From Chlorogloeopsis sp. ULAP01 (lineage in GTDB: Bacteria > Cyanobacteriota > Cyanobacteriia > Cyanobacteriales > Nostocaceae), in assembly GCF_030381805.1 (NCBI RefSeq), contig NZ_JAUDRH010000016.1:178984-242983 (forward strand): a stretch of DNA of 64,000 bases, in the 5' to 3' direction. The position numbers and the translations under genes were made by a program. Below are positions 47,702-54,659 of this stretch, in pieces. The notes under the pieces were generated by a model. That model had not been told where the DNA came from. It searched no databases and saw only the letters and a program-made list of their open reading frames with translations. The first letter of the stretch is position 1, and every line of letters starts with the position of its first letter.

Positions 47702-47969
47702 GCTAACTATTTATTATACGGAAACTTTCTATATAACCACCCTGTATAAGGTATTCATACAGACACTTTCCGTATAACACGCCTAATTACAGACGTTACA
47801 CGGAATACTTCCATATAACCACCCTGTATAGGGTATTTATACAGACATTTTCCGCACAACACGCCTAATACAGACATTATATTGAAGACCAAGTTCTTAA
47901 GGTAAACCATAAACTGTAGCCATCAAGCTCAAAACATATGTTAGCCTGAGTTTCTGGGAAAGATGGCAA
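47702..47969. repeat. ~265-bp element with 81-bp tandem units, copy 1
   Basis: A direct copy of the element at 58952-59214. It carries two and a partial third imperfect ~81-83-bp units (GGAAACTTTCTATATAACCA, then CTGTATA...TATACAG, then TTCCGTATAACACGCC). It ends with a shared unique tail (GAAGACCAAGTTC ... TCTGGGAAAGATGGCAA). Units hold internal inverted repeats. This copy is more diverged between units than copy 2. Non-coding. Confidence 0.8.
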
Positions 47970-48329
47970 TTACACTCCAAATATACTGAGGTGCTTTTTA
48001 ACCCTCTTTTATCACTTTCGGGAGAGAATAATCTATAATCCTTACAGCATAGGACTTTTACTAAAAATTTTAATTGCAGGCATTCTGGAACGAAAATAAA
48101 CGCTCAAATGCTCGCTCTATCTACAGTTAAAAGATTGGCTCTTATTTTTATTTCCCCAGAGTAACTAAAGAGGCTTAAGGGACTTCCAAATAAAACACAC
48201 TCAACCACCTAACGCAATAAACCTCTCTGTTCCTTATTTTTCAGTCTTCTCAGTGCCTCTGTGGTTTGTTTATTTTGGATAATTTATTTCTTGGAAATCC
48301 CTAAGCATAGGCGCTGTTATGCCACCGCT
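47970..48329. other. non-coding gap in cassette array
   Basis: 360 AT-rich bases between the repeat element and brnA. No attC is seen; a GGCGCTGTTATGCC fragment at 48311-48324 resembles an attC end but has no partner half. Nothing else found. Confidence 0.35.
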
Positions 48330-48593
48330 TCAACTTGCTTTTATAAGCTTCTCTTTCAACCAGGAATCTACAAGCATTTCAACCGAAATTTGCTGCTCTT
48401 TAGCAACTTTCAAAAGCTTACTCATCAAATCTCTGTCAATCGAAACTAAATAATGGCTCCGTTTGATGTCAACATCAAAATGCGCCTCTGGCAGTTCACC
48501 CTCATACTCACCCAGATCGTGAGCATCAAAGAACTCTACAAGTTCCTGATTAGTATTAAATTGAGGTAACTGCTTAGACTTATTTTCTGCCAT
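48330..48593 (-). CDS. brnA: BrnA-type antitoxin
   Basis: An 87-residue protein from ATG 48593 (MAENKSKQLPQFNTNQELVE). It ends with a ribbon-helix-helix-like pattern (KRSHYLVSIDRDLMSKLLKV ... WLKEKL). It resembles BrnA/CopG-type antitoxins. Its start overlaps the end of the degraded brnT frame by 14 bases, the usual brnTA order (toxin first). With the toxin broken it is an orphan antitoxin that may still bind DNA. Confidence 0.7.
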   Translation of the reverse strand: MAENKSKQLPQFNTNQELVEFFDAHDLGEYEGELPEAHFDVDIKRSHYLVSIDRDLMSKLLKVAKEQQISVEMLVDSWLKEKLIKAS

Positions 48594-48872
48594 ACAGTTT
48601 CCTCTCTTGATCTGCCATATCCCTTGCACTTAAAATCAGAGCTTGAGCGAAAGGCTTATAAATAAACAACACTGCGAGATAACGTCCAGTATCCGTTTGT
48701 CCCAAAGCAAGATACACGTCTTCCCCCTCTCGATCGCCTTTCTACATAAATCGAAATTTGGGTCTGTTGCGAAGAACCTCCTCTACTCATCTACTTCATC
48801 AGGCTCAACACGGTGCTTTACAGCAAGCTTTTCTATAATTGTGTCTAGCCAGATGATTTTTTCGATTCTCAC
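48580..48872 (-). pseudogene. brnT: BrnT-type toxin, frameshifted with internal stop
   Basis: From GTG 48872 the frame reads MRIEKIIWLDTIIEKLAVKH..EPDEVDE and then stops. In the next frame it continues EEVLRNRPKFRFM, hits TAG, then KGDREGEDVYLALGQTDTGR and IYKPFAQALILSARDMADQE to a TAA inside the brnA start. The fragments match BrnT (BrnT_toxin, RelE-like RNase) closely. One frameshift and one nonsense change mean no functional toxin. Confidence 0.75.
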
Positions 48873-48937
48873 ACTGCCAACCCTAAACTGCTGTAGCACC
48901 TTGATTTTAGACTATCGACTGATTTAATTCTATGTAG

Positions 48938-49416
48938 TTATGCGTGGTTTTTATCTCTAATTTCACGTATTAAATTCATTTTTGTTAATTCTTCATAACT
49001 GTCTATTGAATGCAAAAAAGCGATATTCTTGCCATGAGATTTGTTTAACAGGTCTATAAGCGAATCAATATTATTCAGTTGCTTCTCAGATAATAAATCT
49101 AGGTCATCTATGATTTTTTCTCCTGAATTAGTGTTGATATAATTAGCAAGTTTACCTATCAAACCAACAAAAAAATATTATTTTGTAAGTTAAGTCTGTC
49201 AAATAAGGGTTTGATATTGGGTTGTGTTCCTTCATGAACCAAACCACCTAAAACAAAATTTGAATTAAAAGAGGAATTAAAGTCGATTTTTCTTACATAA
49301 AATTTTCTAATATTATTTGTTTCGTCGTAATAAAAAGTAAAATAACTGTCAATGTCTGCTGCTGGTACAAGCATCTTTGTCATTTCTCTAATATCACTAA
49401 TTTCAAAATTTATCAT
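48938..49416 (-). pseudogene. DUF3800-like gene split by a frameshift
   Basis: Two frames meet by an ATGA overlap at 49159-49162. The first (85 residues, MINFEISDIREMTKMLVPAA) has FTFYYDETNNIRKF and SNFVLGGLVHEG, resembling the Asp-rich start of DUF3800 proteins. The second (74 residues) continues with IGKLANYINTNSGEK. A one-base change in a run of seven T near 49175 would fuse them. It may be a pseudogene, a sequencing error, or a real shift. A GAGAGGAGG site precedes ATG 49416, just inside attC site C. Family assignment is tentative. Confidence 0.5.
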
Positions 49417-49438
49417 TTTCTGCCTCCTCTCATATGAC

Positions 49439-49525
49439 GCATAACGGGAAAGATGCGCGGTAGCAGAGAACTCTAAAACGAGGCAAAAGGCATTTGGGCT
49501 GTCCGCTGTATTTGAATGGTTATGC
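49439..49525 (-). other. attC-like site C (integron cassette)
   Basis: 87 bp. On the minus strand it runs from R'' GCATAAC and L'' CAGCGGACAG to L' GCGCATC and R' GTTATGC. It starts 5 bp after the stop of the toxin gene at 49530. The GTTATGC core is the same as at site E's R'' end. Confidence 0.82.
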
Positions 49526-49529
49526 CGTA

Positions 49530-49790
49530 CTATAACTTGCCAATCAACTTGTCATATTCTGCATGTGTTCCAATCCAGAACCAGGAAATACCATTCTCGA
49601 CTTCGACACCTAAAGCTCGATAACTTAACCCTGCCCGAACTGACCAATACTTCTTGCCCAACTTCTTGAAATGCAAGGATGGATGAGAGGGGTCAACTTT
49701 AAGCAACTTGTAACACTCATCTGCCGTTCGTTGAACACTTTTAGGTAATGCGTCGTAGTATTGCCAAAGCTTCCGGGTTGTATAGTGCAT
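49530..49790 (-). CDS. RelE/HigB-type toxin (cassette gene)
   Basis: About 86 residues from ATG 49790, which overlaps the antitoxin TGA by one base (TGATG). The sequence (LPKSVQRTADECYKLLKVDP, FKKLGKKYWSVRAGLSYRAL and a final WFWIGTHAEYDKLIGKL) is the RelE-fold mRNA-interferase pattern, with Lys/Arg residues and a C-terminal His-Tyr. It looks complete. It forms one cassette with the antitoxin, between attC D (upstream) and C (downstream). Confidence 0.8.
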   Translation of the reverse strand: MHYTTRKLWQYYDALPKSVQRTADECYKLLKVDPSHPSLHFKKLGKKYWSVRAGLSYRALGVEVENGISWFWIGTHAEYDKLIGKL

Positions 49791-49990
49791 CAAATTTCTC
49801 GGCAATGACCCGCTTCAAACTCAGCGATCGCTTCCTGAGCAAATGCCTCTAACTTACCGTCTTCAATATCTTGCTCTATCTGTTTATCCCAGCGTTCGTA
49901 GTCTAAATCAAGGAACCACAGCCTTAACTGCTCAAATTCACTGGATGGCAATGAAAGAATTGCTGCTTCAATTTGGTCAAGGTTTGACAT
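49790..49990 (-). CDS. antitoxin of the RelE/HigB-type pair
   Basis: A 66-residue acidic protein, MSNLDQIEAAILSLPSSEFE, with DYERWDKQIEQDIEDGKLEA. It is a member of the small antitoxin group that also includes the orphan at 45619-45840. It is directly upstream of its toxin with a TGATG junction and would neutralise it and autoregulate. The upstream region carries the shared leader motif (see 50030-50143). Confidence 0.75.
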   Translation of the reverse strand: MSNLDQIEAAILSLPSSEFEQLRLWFLDLDYERWDKQIEQDIEDGKLEAFAQEAIAEFEAGHCREI

Positions 49991-50029
49991 AGCCAGTTGT
50001 ACCTCTTTGCCCTTAAGGAAATTATAGCT

Positions 50030-50143
50030 TCACCGGAAAGGGTAGGGTGCCTCTGCATTTTGGCTATCCAGCCTTTCTCTGAACACCTCTTGAACACAAA
50101 CAGATAAACTTACGGCTGCACCCCAACCGAGAATTAAACGCAT
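50030..50143 (-). CDS. short ORF starting inside attC D; shared cassette leader
   Basis: A 37-codon frame opens with the ATG of the attC R' core (GTTATGCG) and reads MRLILGWGAAVSLSVCVQEV. The matching region beside site A gives (T)QILGWGCAFTLSVSAHNQ in translation but without a start codon there. The shared stretch may be DNA-level (a promoter or leader common to these cassettes) or a small peptide. Evidence for translation is weak. Confidence 0.3.
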   Translation of the reverse strand: MRLILGWGAAVSLSVCVQEVFRERLDSQNAEAPYPFR

Positions 50144-50225
50144 AACGGTGAAGTTGTGGGGCGGCAGATAACCTCGAACACCCACCGATCACGTTTGTAC
50201 CGTCTGCACCAACGCAGTGTTAGGC
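50140..50225 (-). other. attC-like site D (integron cassette)
   Basis: 86 bp. On the minus strand it runs from R'' GCCTAAC and L'' TGCAGAC to L' CTGCCGCCCC and R' GTTATGC. It is about 85-90% alike to site E. It lies 42 bp after the present VapC stop, and 4 bp after the ancestral stop of that gene before a small frameshift. Confidence 0.87.
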
Positions 50226-50266
50226 GGCTTAGCGACTATAGGGTTGCTCCATGCTTAATCCTGAGA

Positions 50267-50608
50267 TCACTTGGTAGGCTTCACTTTGAAAGTGCACAGA
50301 GTTGCGTTATGCCCAACGGCACAGGCTGCAATCAAAGCATCAATCAGACCAACCTTGTGAGACAGATGATAGGCCGTAAAATCAGATAGAGCACGGGCGC
50401 AGTCGGTTTCAGTAGGCCAAACAATGGCCAATGGCGCTACAAGCTGTAGGACTTTACGCACTTGTTGCTTATTTTGAGCAGCCTGAATCAATTCCATCAC
50501 CACAAAACCAGGAATGCTTGGCAGTTCTGGGAGAGAGGCAAACCAAGCCAGTGCTGGCTCATAACCCCTCTGGATGTCGATCATGACATCAGTATCGACT
50601 ATGTACAT
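50267..50608 (-). CDS. VapC-like PIN-domain toxin with altered C-terminus
   Basis: A 113-residue protein with PIN acidic residues (MYIVDTDVMIDIQRG, FVVMELIQAA, GLIDALIAACAV), consistent with a VapC RNase. Near the end a two-base loss shifts frame: the present C-terminus is KVKPTK, while the other frame gives YQVISGLSMEQPYSR then a stop at 50229-50231, the usual VapC ending. The core may still fold and act. The antitoxin gene lies 7 bp upstream. Confidence 0.78.
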   Translation of the reverse strand: MYIVDTDVMIDIQRGYEPALAWFASLPELPSIPGFVVMELIQAAQNKQQVRKVLQLVAPLAIVWPTETDCARALSDFTAYHLSHKVGLIDALIAACAVGHNATLCTFKVKPTK

Positions 50609-50615
50609 TCGCTAC

Positions 50616-50876
50616 CTAAGCTCGCTCACGGTGTTCAGTCTGGTCGCGCAACCTGCGTGCGTGCTCCTGACTATCAGCGATATCGGGTCGAGAGTTGATC
50701 ACCCCAACGCTTTCCCAGTAGGCAACAAGATCTAGACCTGTTTTGGGAGGGTTTTGCAGAAAAGGGCGAGAGGAGAGAACGCGCAGAATATACTCTGTAA
50801 GAGGTAACTTAAGCTGGGAGGCCTCAGTAGAAAGCTCATTCTCTAGCTCTGAGGGTAAATCTAAAGAGATAGTCAT
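50616..50876 (-). CDS. antitoxin of the VapC-like pair
   Basis: An 86-residue protein, MTISLDLPSELENELSTEAS, with a ribbon-helix-helix-like N-terminus and a charged, flexible C-terminal part that would wrap the PIN toxin. It lies 7 bp upstream of the PIN gene, the normal vapBC order. No attC separates it from the GNAT gene at 50917, so both probably travel in one cassette. Confidence 0.75.
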   Translation of the reverse strand: MTISLDLPSELENELSTEASQLKLPLTEYILRVLSSRPFLQNPPKTGLDLVAYWESVGVINSRPDIADSQEHARRLRDQTEHRERA

Positions 50877-50916
50877 AGCATCAAGCTCCGATGTACTGTT
50901 CGTCTAACAGATAAAG

Positions 50917-51396
50917 CTAGACTTTATAAATCATAATTACAAATTCTTCTTCAGTACCGGTTTTGACAAACCTCCCTATCTGCTCAAATCCTACTTGCTC
51001 CCAAACCCGTTGCGCCCGCTTGTTGAATTCCGCTATCGTTACCCGACACTTCTGTGCTCTATATTGATTGACCCCATACCTCACCACGGCTTGAGCATAG
51101 TGCTTGCCATATCCCTGACCAACTAAGTCCGGTCGCATTCCCATGCCGATGTCAAGGGCTTCAGTGCAGTAGTCTCCGCCTAGTACTTGGCCATCTGCTC
51201 CGAAAGAGCAATAGCCTTCAAGTTCTTTGTGCACATTTAAGATTGCATAAAAGGTATTTTGGGGGTCAATTAGATAACATAAGTCTTCTTGGATAGTATC
51301 GACATCAAAGTTGTAGTAGTCATAGGGGGAAACATAACGCCAACGAAGAATTGATAGTGCATGTTCCTTCTCAAGTTTTTGATAGGAAAATCTCAT
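50917..51396 (-). CDS. GNAT acetyltransferase (cassette gene)
   Basis: About 159 residues from ATG 51396, with an AAGGGA ribosome-binding site (an ATG at 51447 would add 17). It has the GNAT acetyl-CoA motif (IGMGMRPDLVGQGYGKHYAQ) and the terminal NKRAQRVWEQVGFEQIGRF strand-helix. It is a RimJ/RimL-like or small-molecule acetyltransferase; the substrate is unknown. It is the first gene downstream of attC site E in the array's reading direction. Confidence 0.85.
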   Translation of the reverse strand: MRFSYQKLEKEHALSILRWRYVSPYDYYNFDVDTIQEDLCYLIDPQNTFYAILNVHKELEGYCSFGADGQVLGGDYCTEALDIGMGMRPDLVGQGYGKHYAQAVVRYGVNQYRAQKCRVTIAEFNKRAQRVWEQVGFEQIGRFVKTGTEEEFVIMIYKV

Positions 51397-51451
51397 TACA
51401 ATTTCCCTTAAAACTGTTTGAGAGCAAAAATTTCTTTCTCTCAACATTGCG

Positions 51452-51537
51452 CCCTAACGGTGAAGTTGTGCGGCGGCAGATAACCTTGAACACTCACCGA
51501 TAACCTCTGTTCCGTCCGCACCAACGCAGTGTTATGC
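51452..51537 (-). other. attC-like site E (integron cassette)
   Basis: 86 bp. On the minus strand it runs from R'' GCATAAC and L'' TGCGGACGG to L' CTGCCGCCGCAC and R' GTTAGGG. It is the close relative of site D. It forms the border between the GNAT/VapBC cassette and the large cassette with the zinc-ribbon and HEPN-like genes. Confidence 0.87.
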
Positions 51538-51634
51538 CGCGCCGCCACAAGAGCCAGAACTGTCAAGAGCCTAACCTGTTTTTACTTTGGCTGCTACGAT
51601 CTAAGCAGAAGATTTAAGAGTTGGAGGGAGAAGC

Positions 51635-51878
51635 ATGAGTTTGGTGATTTCAGACGATCTAGTAAAAGCCAGTGGCTTTTCAGAAAACGAGCTATTTCTG
51701 GAAATTGTGCTTATGCTGTTCCGACAAGACAAAATTAGTTTGGGAAAAGCGAGTGAGTTAGTAGGACTGCATCCATCGGATGCAGTTTCAAAAACTGTTG
51801 GCAGATCGAGGTATCTGTGTTCATTATGATGTCGCTGAGTTTCAAGACGATCTCAATACTCTACAGGATGCGAACTAG
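51635..51878 (+). pseudogene. UPF0175-type antitoxin, frameshifted
   Basis: The ATG frame gives MSLVISDDLVKASGFSENEL and LGKASELVGLH, the UPF0175 pattern. A small indel near 51775-51790 then breaks the frame. The remaining part in another frame is QFQKLLADRGICVHYDVAEF to a TAG at 51876-51878. It is followed by the DUF3368 toxin remnant. It runs on the + strand, opposite to all other cassette genes. Confidence 0.7.
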
Positions 51879-51880
51879 CG

Positions 51881-52366
51881 GTGATCATAGTAAGTAATAC
51901 CTCACCCATTTCAAATTTGGCAAAAGTTGGACAATTAAGTTTAATGCAAAAAATTTATGGAGGAATTTTGATTCCATATGCGGTGCGTGAAGAATTACTG
52001 GATGAAAGAACCGGAGAAACTGTGGTTACAGCAGTTCAATCAGCAACTTGGCTGGAAATTCATTCAGTACAAAATTAACAATTGGTTTCTGAGTTAAGAA
52101 CCCGCGTTAATATCGGTGAAGCGGAGGCGATTGCACTTGCTGTTGAAGTAGGAGCAAGCTGATTATTAATCGACGAGCGTTTGGGTAGACAAGCCGCGAA
52201 AGATTTTGGTCTAAAGATCGCTGGTGTTCTGGGAATTCTGCTGTTAGCAAAACGCCAAAATTTAATCAAGGCAGTTAAACCTATAATGGATGATTTGACA
52301 AGTCAAGCAAATTTCCGAATCAGCAGCCAACTTTATGCAAATGTTTTGAATGAAGCAGACGAGTAA
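51881..52366 (+). pseudogene. DUF3368 (PIN-like) toxin with two in-frame stops
   Basis: From GTG 51881 one frame of 162 codons reads MIIVSNTSPISNLAKVGQLS, VREELLDERTGETVVTAVQS, then RVNIGEAEAIALAVEVGA and RLGRQAAKDFGLKIAGVLGI. This is the DUF3368 family, PIN-like toxins paired with UPF0175. TAA at 52076-52078 and TGA at 52160-52162 interrupt it without a frame change, so it is decaying by point mutation. Confidence 0.75.
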
Positions 52367-52376
52367 ATCATCAAAT

Positions 52377-53150
52377 TCATACAATCAATTCGGGGCTTAT
52401 ATTTTTCTCAACATAAATAACTCCTTTAGGAAGAAGTGTACAAGACCCATTTTCGTAGTGAATTAAAGCTTCATCATCTAATAATTTCAAAATTTCAGTT
52501 CGGTATCTACTAGCATTTGAATATTTAATCCATCTGATCAAGTCCGCATCACTAACTTTATCTGGCTGTTTGTAATACAGAATAAGTAAAGTCTTTTGAT
52601 CTGCTTTGAGTTTTGTGTTTTGAACCCGTACAAAGCTTCCTATTTCTGCTATTACAGGAATTTTGGTTTCATTAATGCTTTCAACTATTTTTCTTGCTTC
52701 ATCAATACTATTTGCATGATAGTTGCGAATAAGCTCAACCAAAATCCAGTCTGTAGAATGAGAGACAAGCAGAGAATCAGAATAATTAGGACTTACTTCT
52801 CCACCAACATGAGCAACATTTCTTTTGTTTCTAATATCAAGAAGAACTCTTGTGATTTGAGGAATGAAAAAGCGAATACCCTCTGGTAAACCAGTATTGT
52901 TAGAAACACGGTTTATGATATTTTGTGTATTCAACTGCTTCCCAAAAGGAGTGTAATTTCCTGTATCTAGGAATTCTATTAAGCGTAAAACACATTCACT
53001 GAATCGAGCAGCATTTAGCTCTGCTGGCTGAAATTTTCTCAGAAAAAACTGTTGCTTAATATGTTGATACTCATCAAGCAAAGCAGAAATGATTTCCTGC
53101 GGAAGTTTTGTAGATAAGGCTGTCTCAATCTGAGATCTTTGAATGCTCAT
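52377..53150 (-). CDS. HEPN-like plus winged-helix protein (candidate defence effector)
   Basis: A 257-residue protein. A helical N-terminal domain ends in DIRNKRNVAHVGGEVSPN: R107-x6-H114 fits the R-x4-6-H motif of HEPN ribonucleases. The C-terminal ~70 residues (LKADQKTLLILYYKQPDKVS to LLPKGVIYVEK) look like a winged helix. HEPN proteins in defence and TA systems cleave RNA. The gene follows the zinc-ribbon gene pair by 5 bp, so the three frames act as one unit. A defence role is an inference. No close named family is known to me. Confidence 0.6.
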   Translation of the reverse strand: MSIQRSQIETALSTKLPQEIISALLDEYQHIKQQFFLRKFQPAELNAARFSECVLRLIEFLDTGNYTPFGKQLNTQNIINRVSNNTGLPEGIRFFIPQITRVLLDIRNKRNVAHVGGEVSPNYSDSLLVSHSTDWILVELIRNYHANSIDEARKIVESINETKIPVIAEIGSFVRVQNTKLKADQKTLLILYYKQPDKVSDADLIRWIKYSNASRYRTEILKLLDDEALIHYENGSCTLLPKGVIYVEKNISPELIV

Positions 53151-53155
53151 AATTC

Positions 53156-53584
53156 TTAATGATTCTGCTCATTATTTTGGCTGAGCCATCCTGCCACTAA
53201 AGTTTCAGCTTCAGGAGAGAGGTAATATAATCCTTCAGATGTTCGACTAAAATATTTACCGTAATCTCTAGTATTGGTTAAAGCCTTTGAAAAATTAACT
53301 TTATTAACCGAGATGGTTTTATATCTTTTAACAAGATATTCATATGCTGTTCCTGGCTTTACAGCTTCCTGTGCTTTTAGTTCTTTAGTAATGTCATATA
53401 GAGCGAGTAAGGCATATTTATAAGTAGTACCTAAAGTTCTTACATCGAAATGATCAAACCTAGACGGAAGTTGAAGCCACTGATCAACTTTCTGAGTATC
53501 TTCCTTTGTTATGCGAGATCCTCGATTTGAATTCTTTCGAGTTGAGTTCCAGTATTCAAGACCGCTTAAATCTGCATCTTGCAT
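53156..53584 (-). CDS. winged-helix-like protein, probable C-terminal half of the zinc-ribbon gene
   Basis: A 142-residue frame, MQDADLSGLEYWNSTRKNSN, with a winged-helix-like segment (KYALLALYDITKELKAQEAV to YFSRTSEGLYYLSPEAETLV). It starts 17 bp after the stop of the frame at 53602. Adding one G in the G5 run (C5 on +, 53615-53619) joins both frames as NPGGRSEVNKILIEMQDAD. It is either a separate coupled gene or the second half of one ~390-residue protein. It is 5 bp from the HEPN-like gene. Confidence 0.5.
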   Translation of the reverse strand: MQDADLSGLEYWNSTRKNSNRGSRITKEDTQKVDQWLQLPSRFDHFDVRTLGTTYKYALLALYDITKELKAQEAVKPGTAYEYLVKRYKTISVNKVNFSKALTNTRDYGKYFSRTSEGLYYLSPEAETLVAGWLSQNNEQNH

Positions 53585-53601
53585 TTCAATCAGAATTTTA
53601 T

Positions 53602-54342
53602 TTACTTCAGAGCGCCCCCTGGATTAAGCTTGAAGGTTCCATCAGATTTAATAAAAAAGCGATTAGCTACATCAGTCAGATGTTTTGAGTAATTCTTGTC
53701 GTAAACCCCATTGATTCTCGCAGCTTGGTTCAAGTGTTCTTTAGTAGGTACAGCCTCTCCACAAATAAAGTTATAAGCCCAAACATACAACAGGCTAAAC
53801 CTCTGCTGCTGCAGTTTTTTGTTTTTCCCTTTGTAGTCAGGAGCAACCGAAACAAGAAAGCCTTGCTCATCTTTTTCAAAGTAGCTTGAAGGCGAATTGT
53901 CGTCTAAAACACTTTCCGATGTAGTTTCTATCGATTCTTCGATCAGTTCTTCTGATTGATCAAAGTGGTTATTATCTGTTGAGGCTGACGAAAAAGGCAA
54001 GGCAAGTTGCTGGGGACGTGCAACTGGCTTTGGACTTTTAGGTGGATTAAACGGAACGTATCCTCCCAAGGCAGATGCAACTTTATCGATCGCCGTATCT
54101 GTGAACGATAGATTTAGCTTTCTTGAGTAGTTGCTTTCTGTTTGCTCTTCCTCCAATGAAAAATTATTCATAGGAGTTGCAGTAGTTTGCGACACACTTA
54201 GAGAAGTACCACACTTAAGGCACTTACTCTTATCCTTCATTAGGTAACTGCTGCATACCAAACACTTAACCTGCTGCTCACAACTAACGCAGAAATTATA
54301 GGCCTCGTCGATTAGAACATCACAGTATGGGCAATTTGGCAT
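53602..54342 (-). CDS. double zinc-ribbon plus winged-helix protein (likely frameshifted)
   Basis: A 246-residue frame. Four CxxC knuckles (C4/C7, C18/C21, C27/C30, C41/C44) make two zinc ribbons. A Ser/Glu-rich linker follows, then a winged-helix-like C-terminal segment (LLYVWAYNFICGEAVPTKEH to FFIKSDGTFKLNPGG). It probably binds nucleic acid or a protein partner. The stop comes from a G5 run that may be a one-base indel; the following frame would extend it. It is the first gene after attC site F. Function unknown. Confidence 0.55.
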   Translation of the reverse strand: MPNCPYCDVLIDEAYNFCVSCEQQVKCLVCSSYLMKDKSKCLKCGTSLSVSQTTATPMNNFSLEEEQTESNYSRKLNLSFTDTAIDKVASALGGYVPFNPPKSPKPVARPQQLALPFSSASTDNNHFDQSEELIEESIETTSESVLDDNSPSSYFEKDEQGFLVSVAPDYKGKNKKLQQQRFSLLYVWAYNFICGEAVPTKEHLNQAARINGVYDKNYSKHLTDVANRFFIKSDGTFKLNPGGALK

Positions 54343-54530
54343 GATCAGCTTTTTAGCGCTTTCAAGATTGCTCGCTAGTATACTCGTACTTTTTATACAA
54401 CGCCCACATATTTAGGTACGGTTTTCCTTACCATTAACCTAAAGATGTTAGCTAATGGAACACGGGCAACAGCGTAACTTTTATACCTTAGCCAACAAAA
54501 TCGTGGTCACATCCCGACCGAGGACTTGCG

Positions 54531-54615
54531 GCATAACGGCTAAAGTGAGCGGCAACAGATATGACTGAAACGCAGCGAGAAGACTTGATTCGTCCGCTCC
54601 ACTGCGTTGTTAGCT
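54531..54615 (-). other. attC-like site F (integron cassette)
   Basis: 85 bp. On the minus strand it runs from R'' AGCTAAC and L'' GGAGCGGACG to L' TGCCGCTCAC and R' GTTATGC. It is similar to site G at both ends. It lies 44 bp after the stop of the aldo/keto reductase gene. A CAAGTCCTCGGTCGGG stretch follows, resembling the leader motif at sites A and D. Confidence 0.87.
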
Positions 54616-54659
54616 GGCTGCCACCACGACAAGATATTGACAATGCAAGCTCTCAAGCA

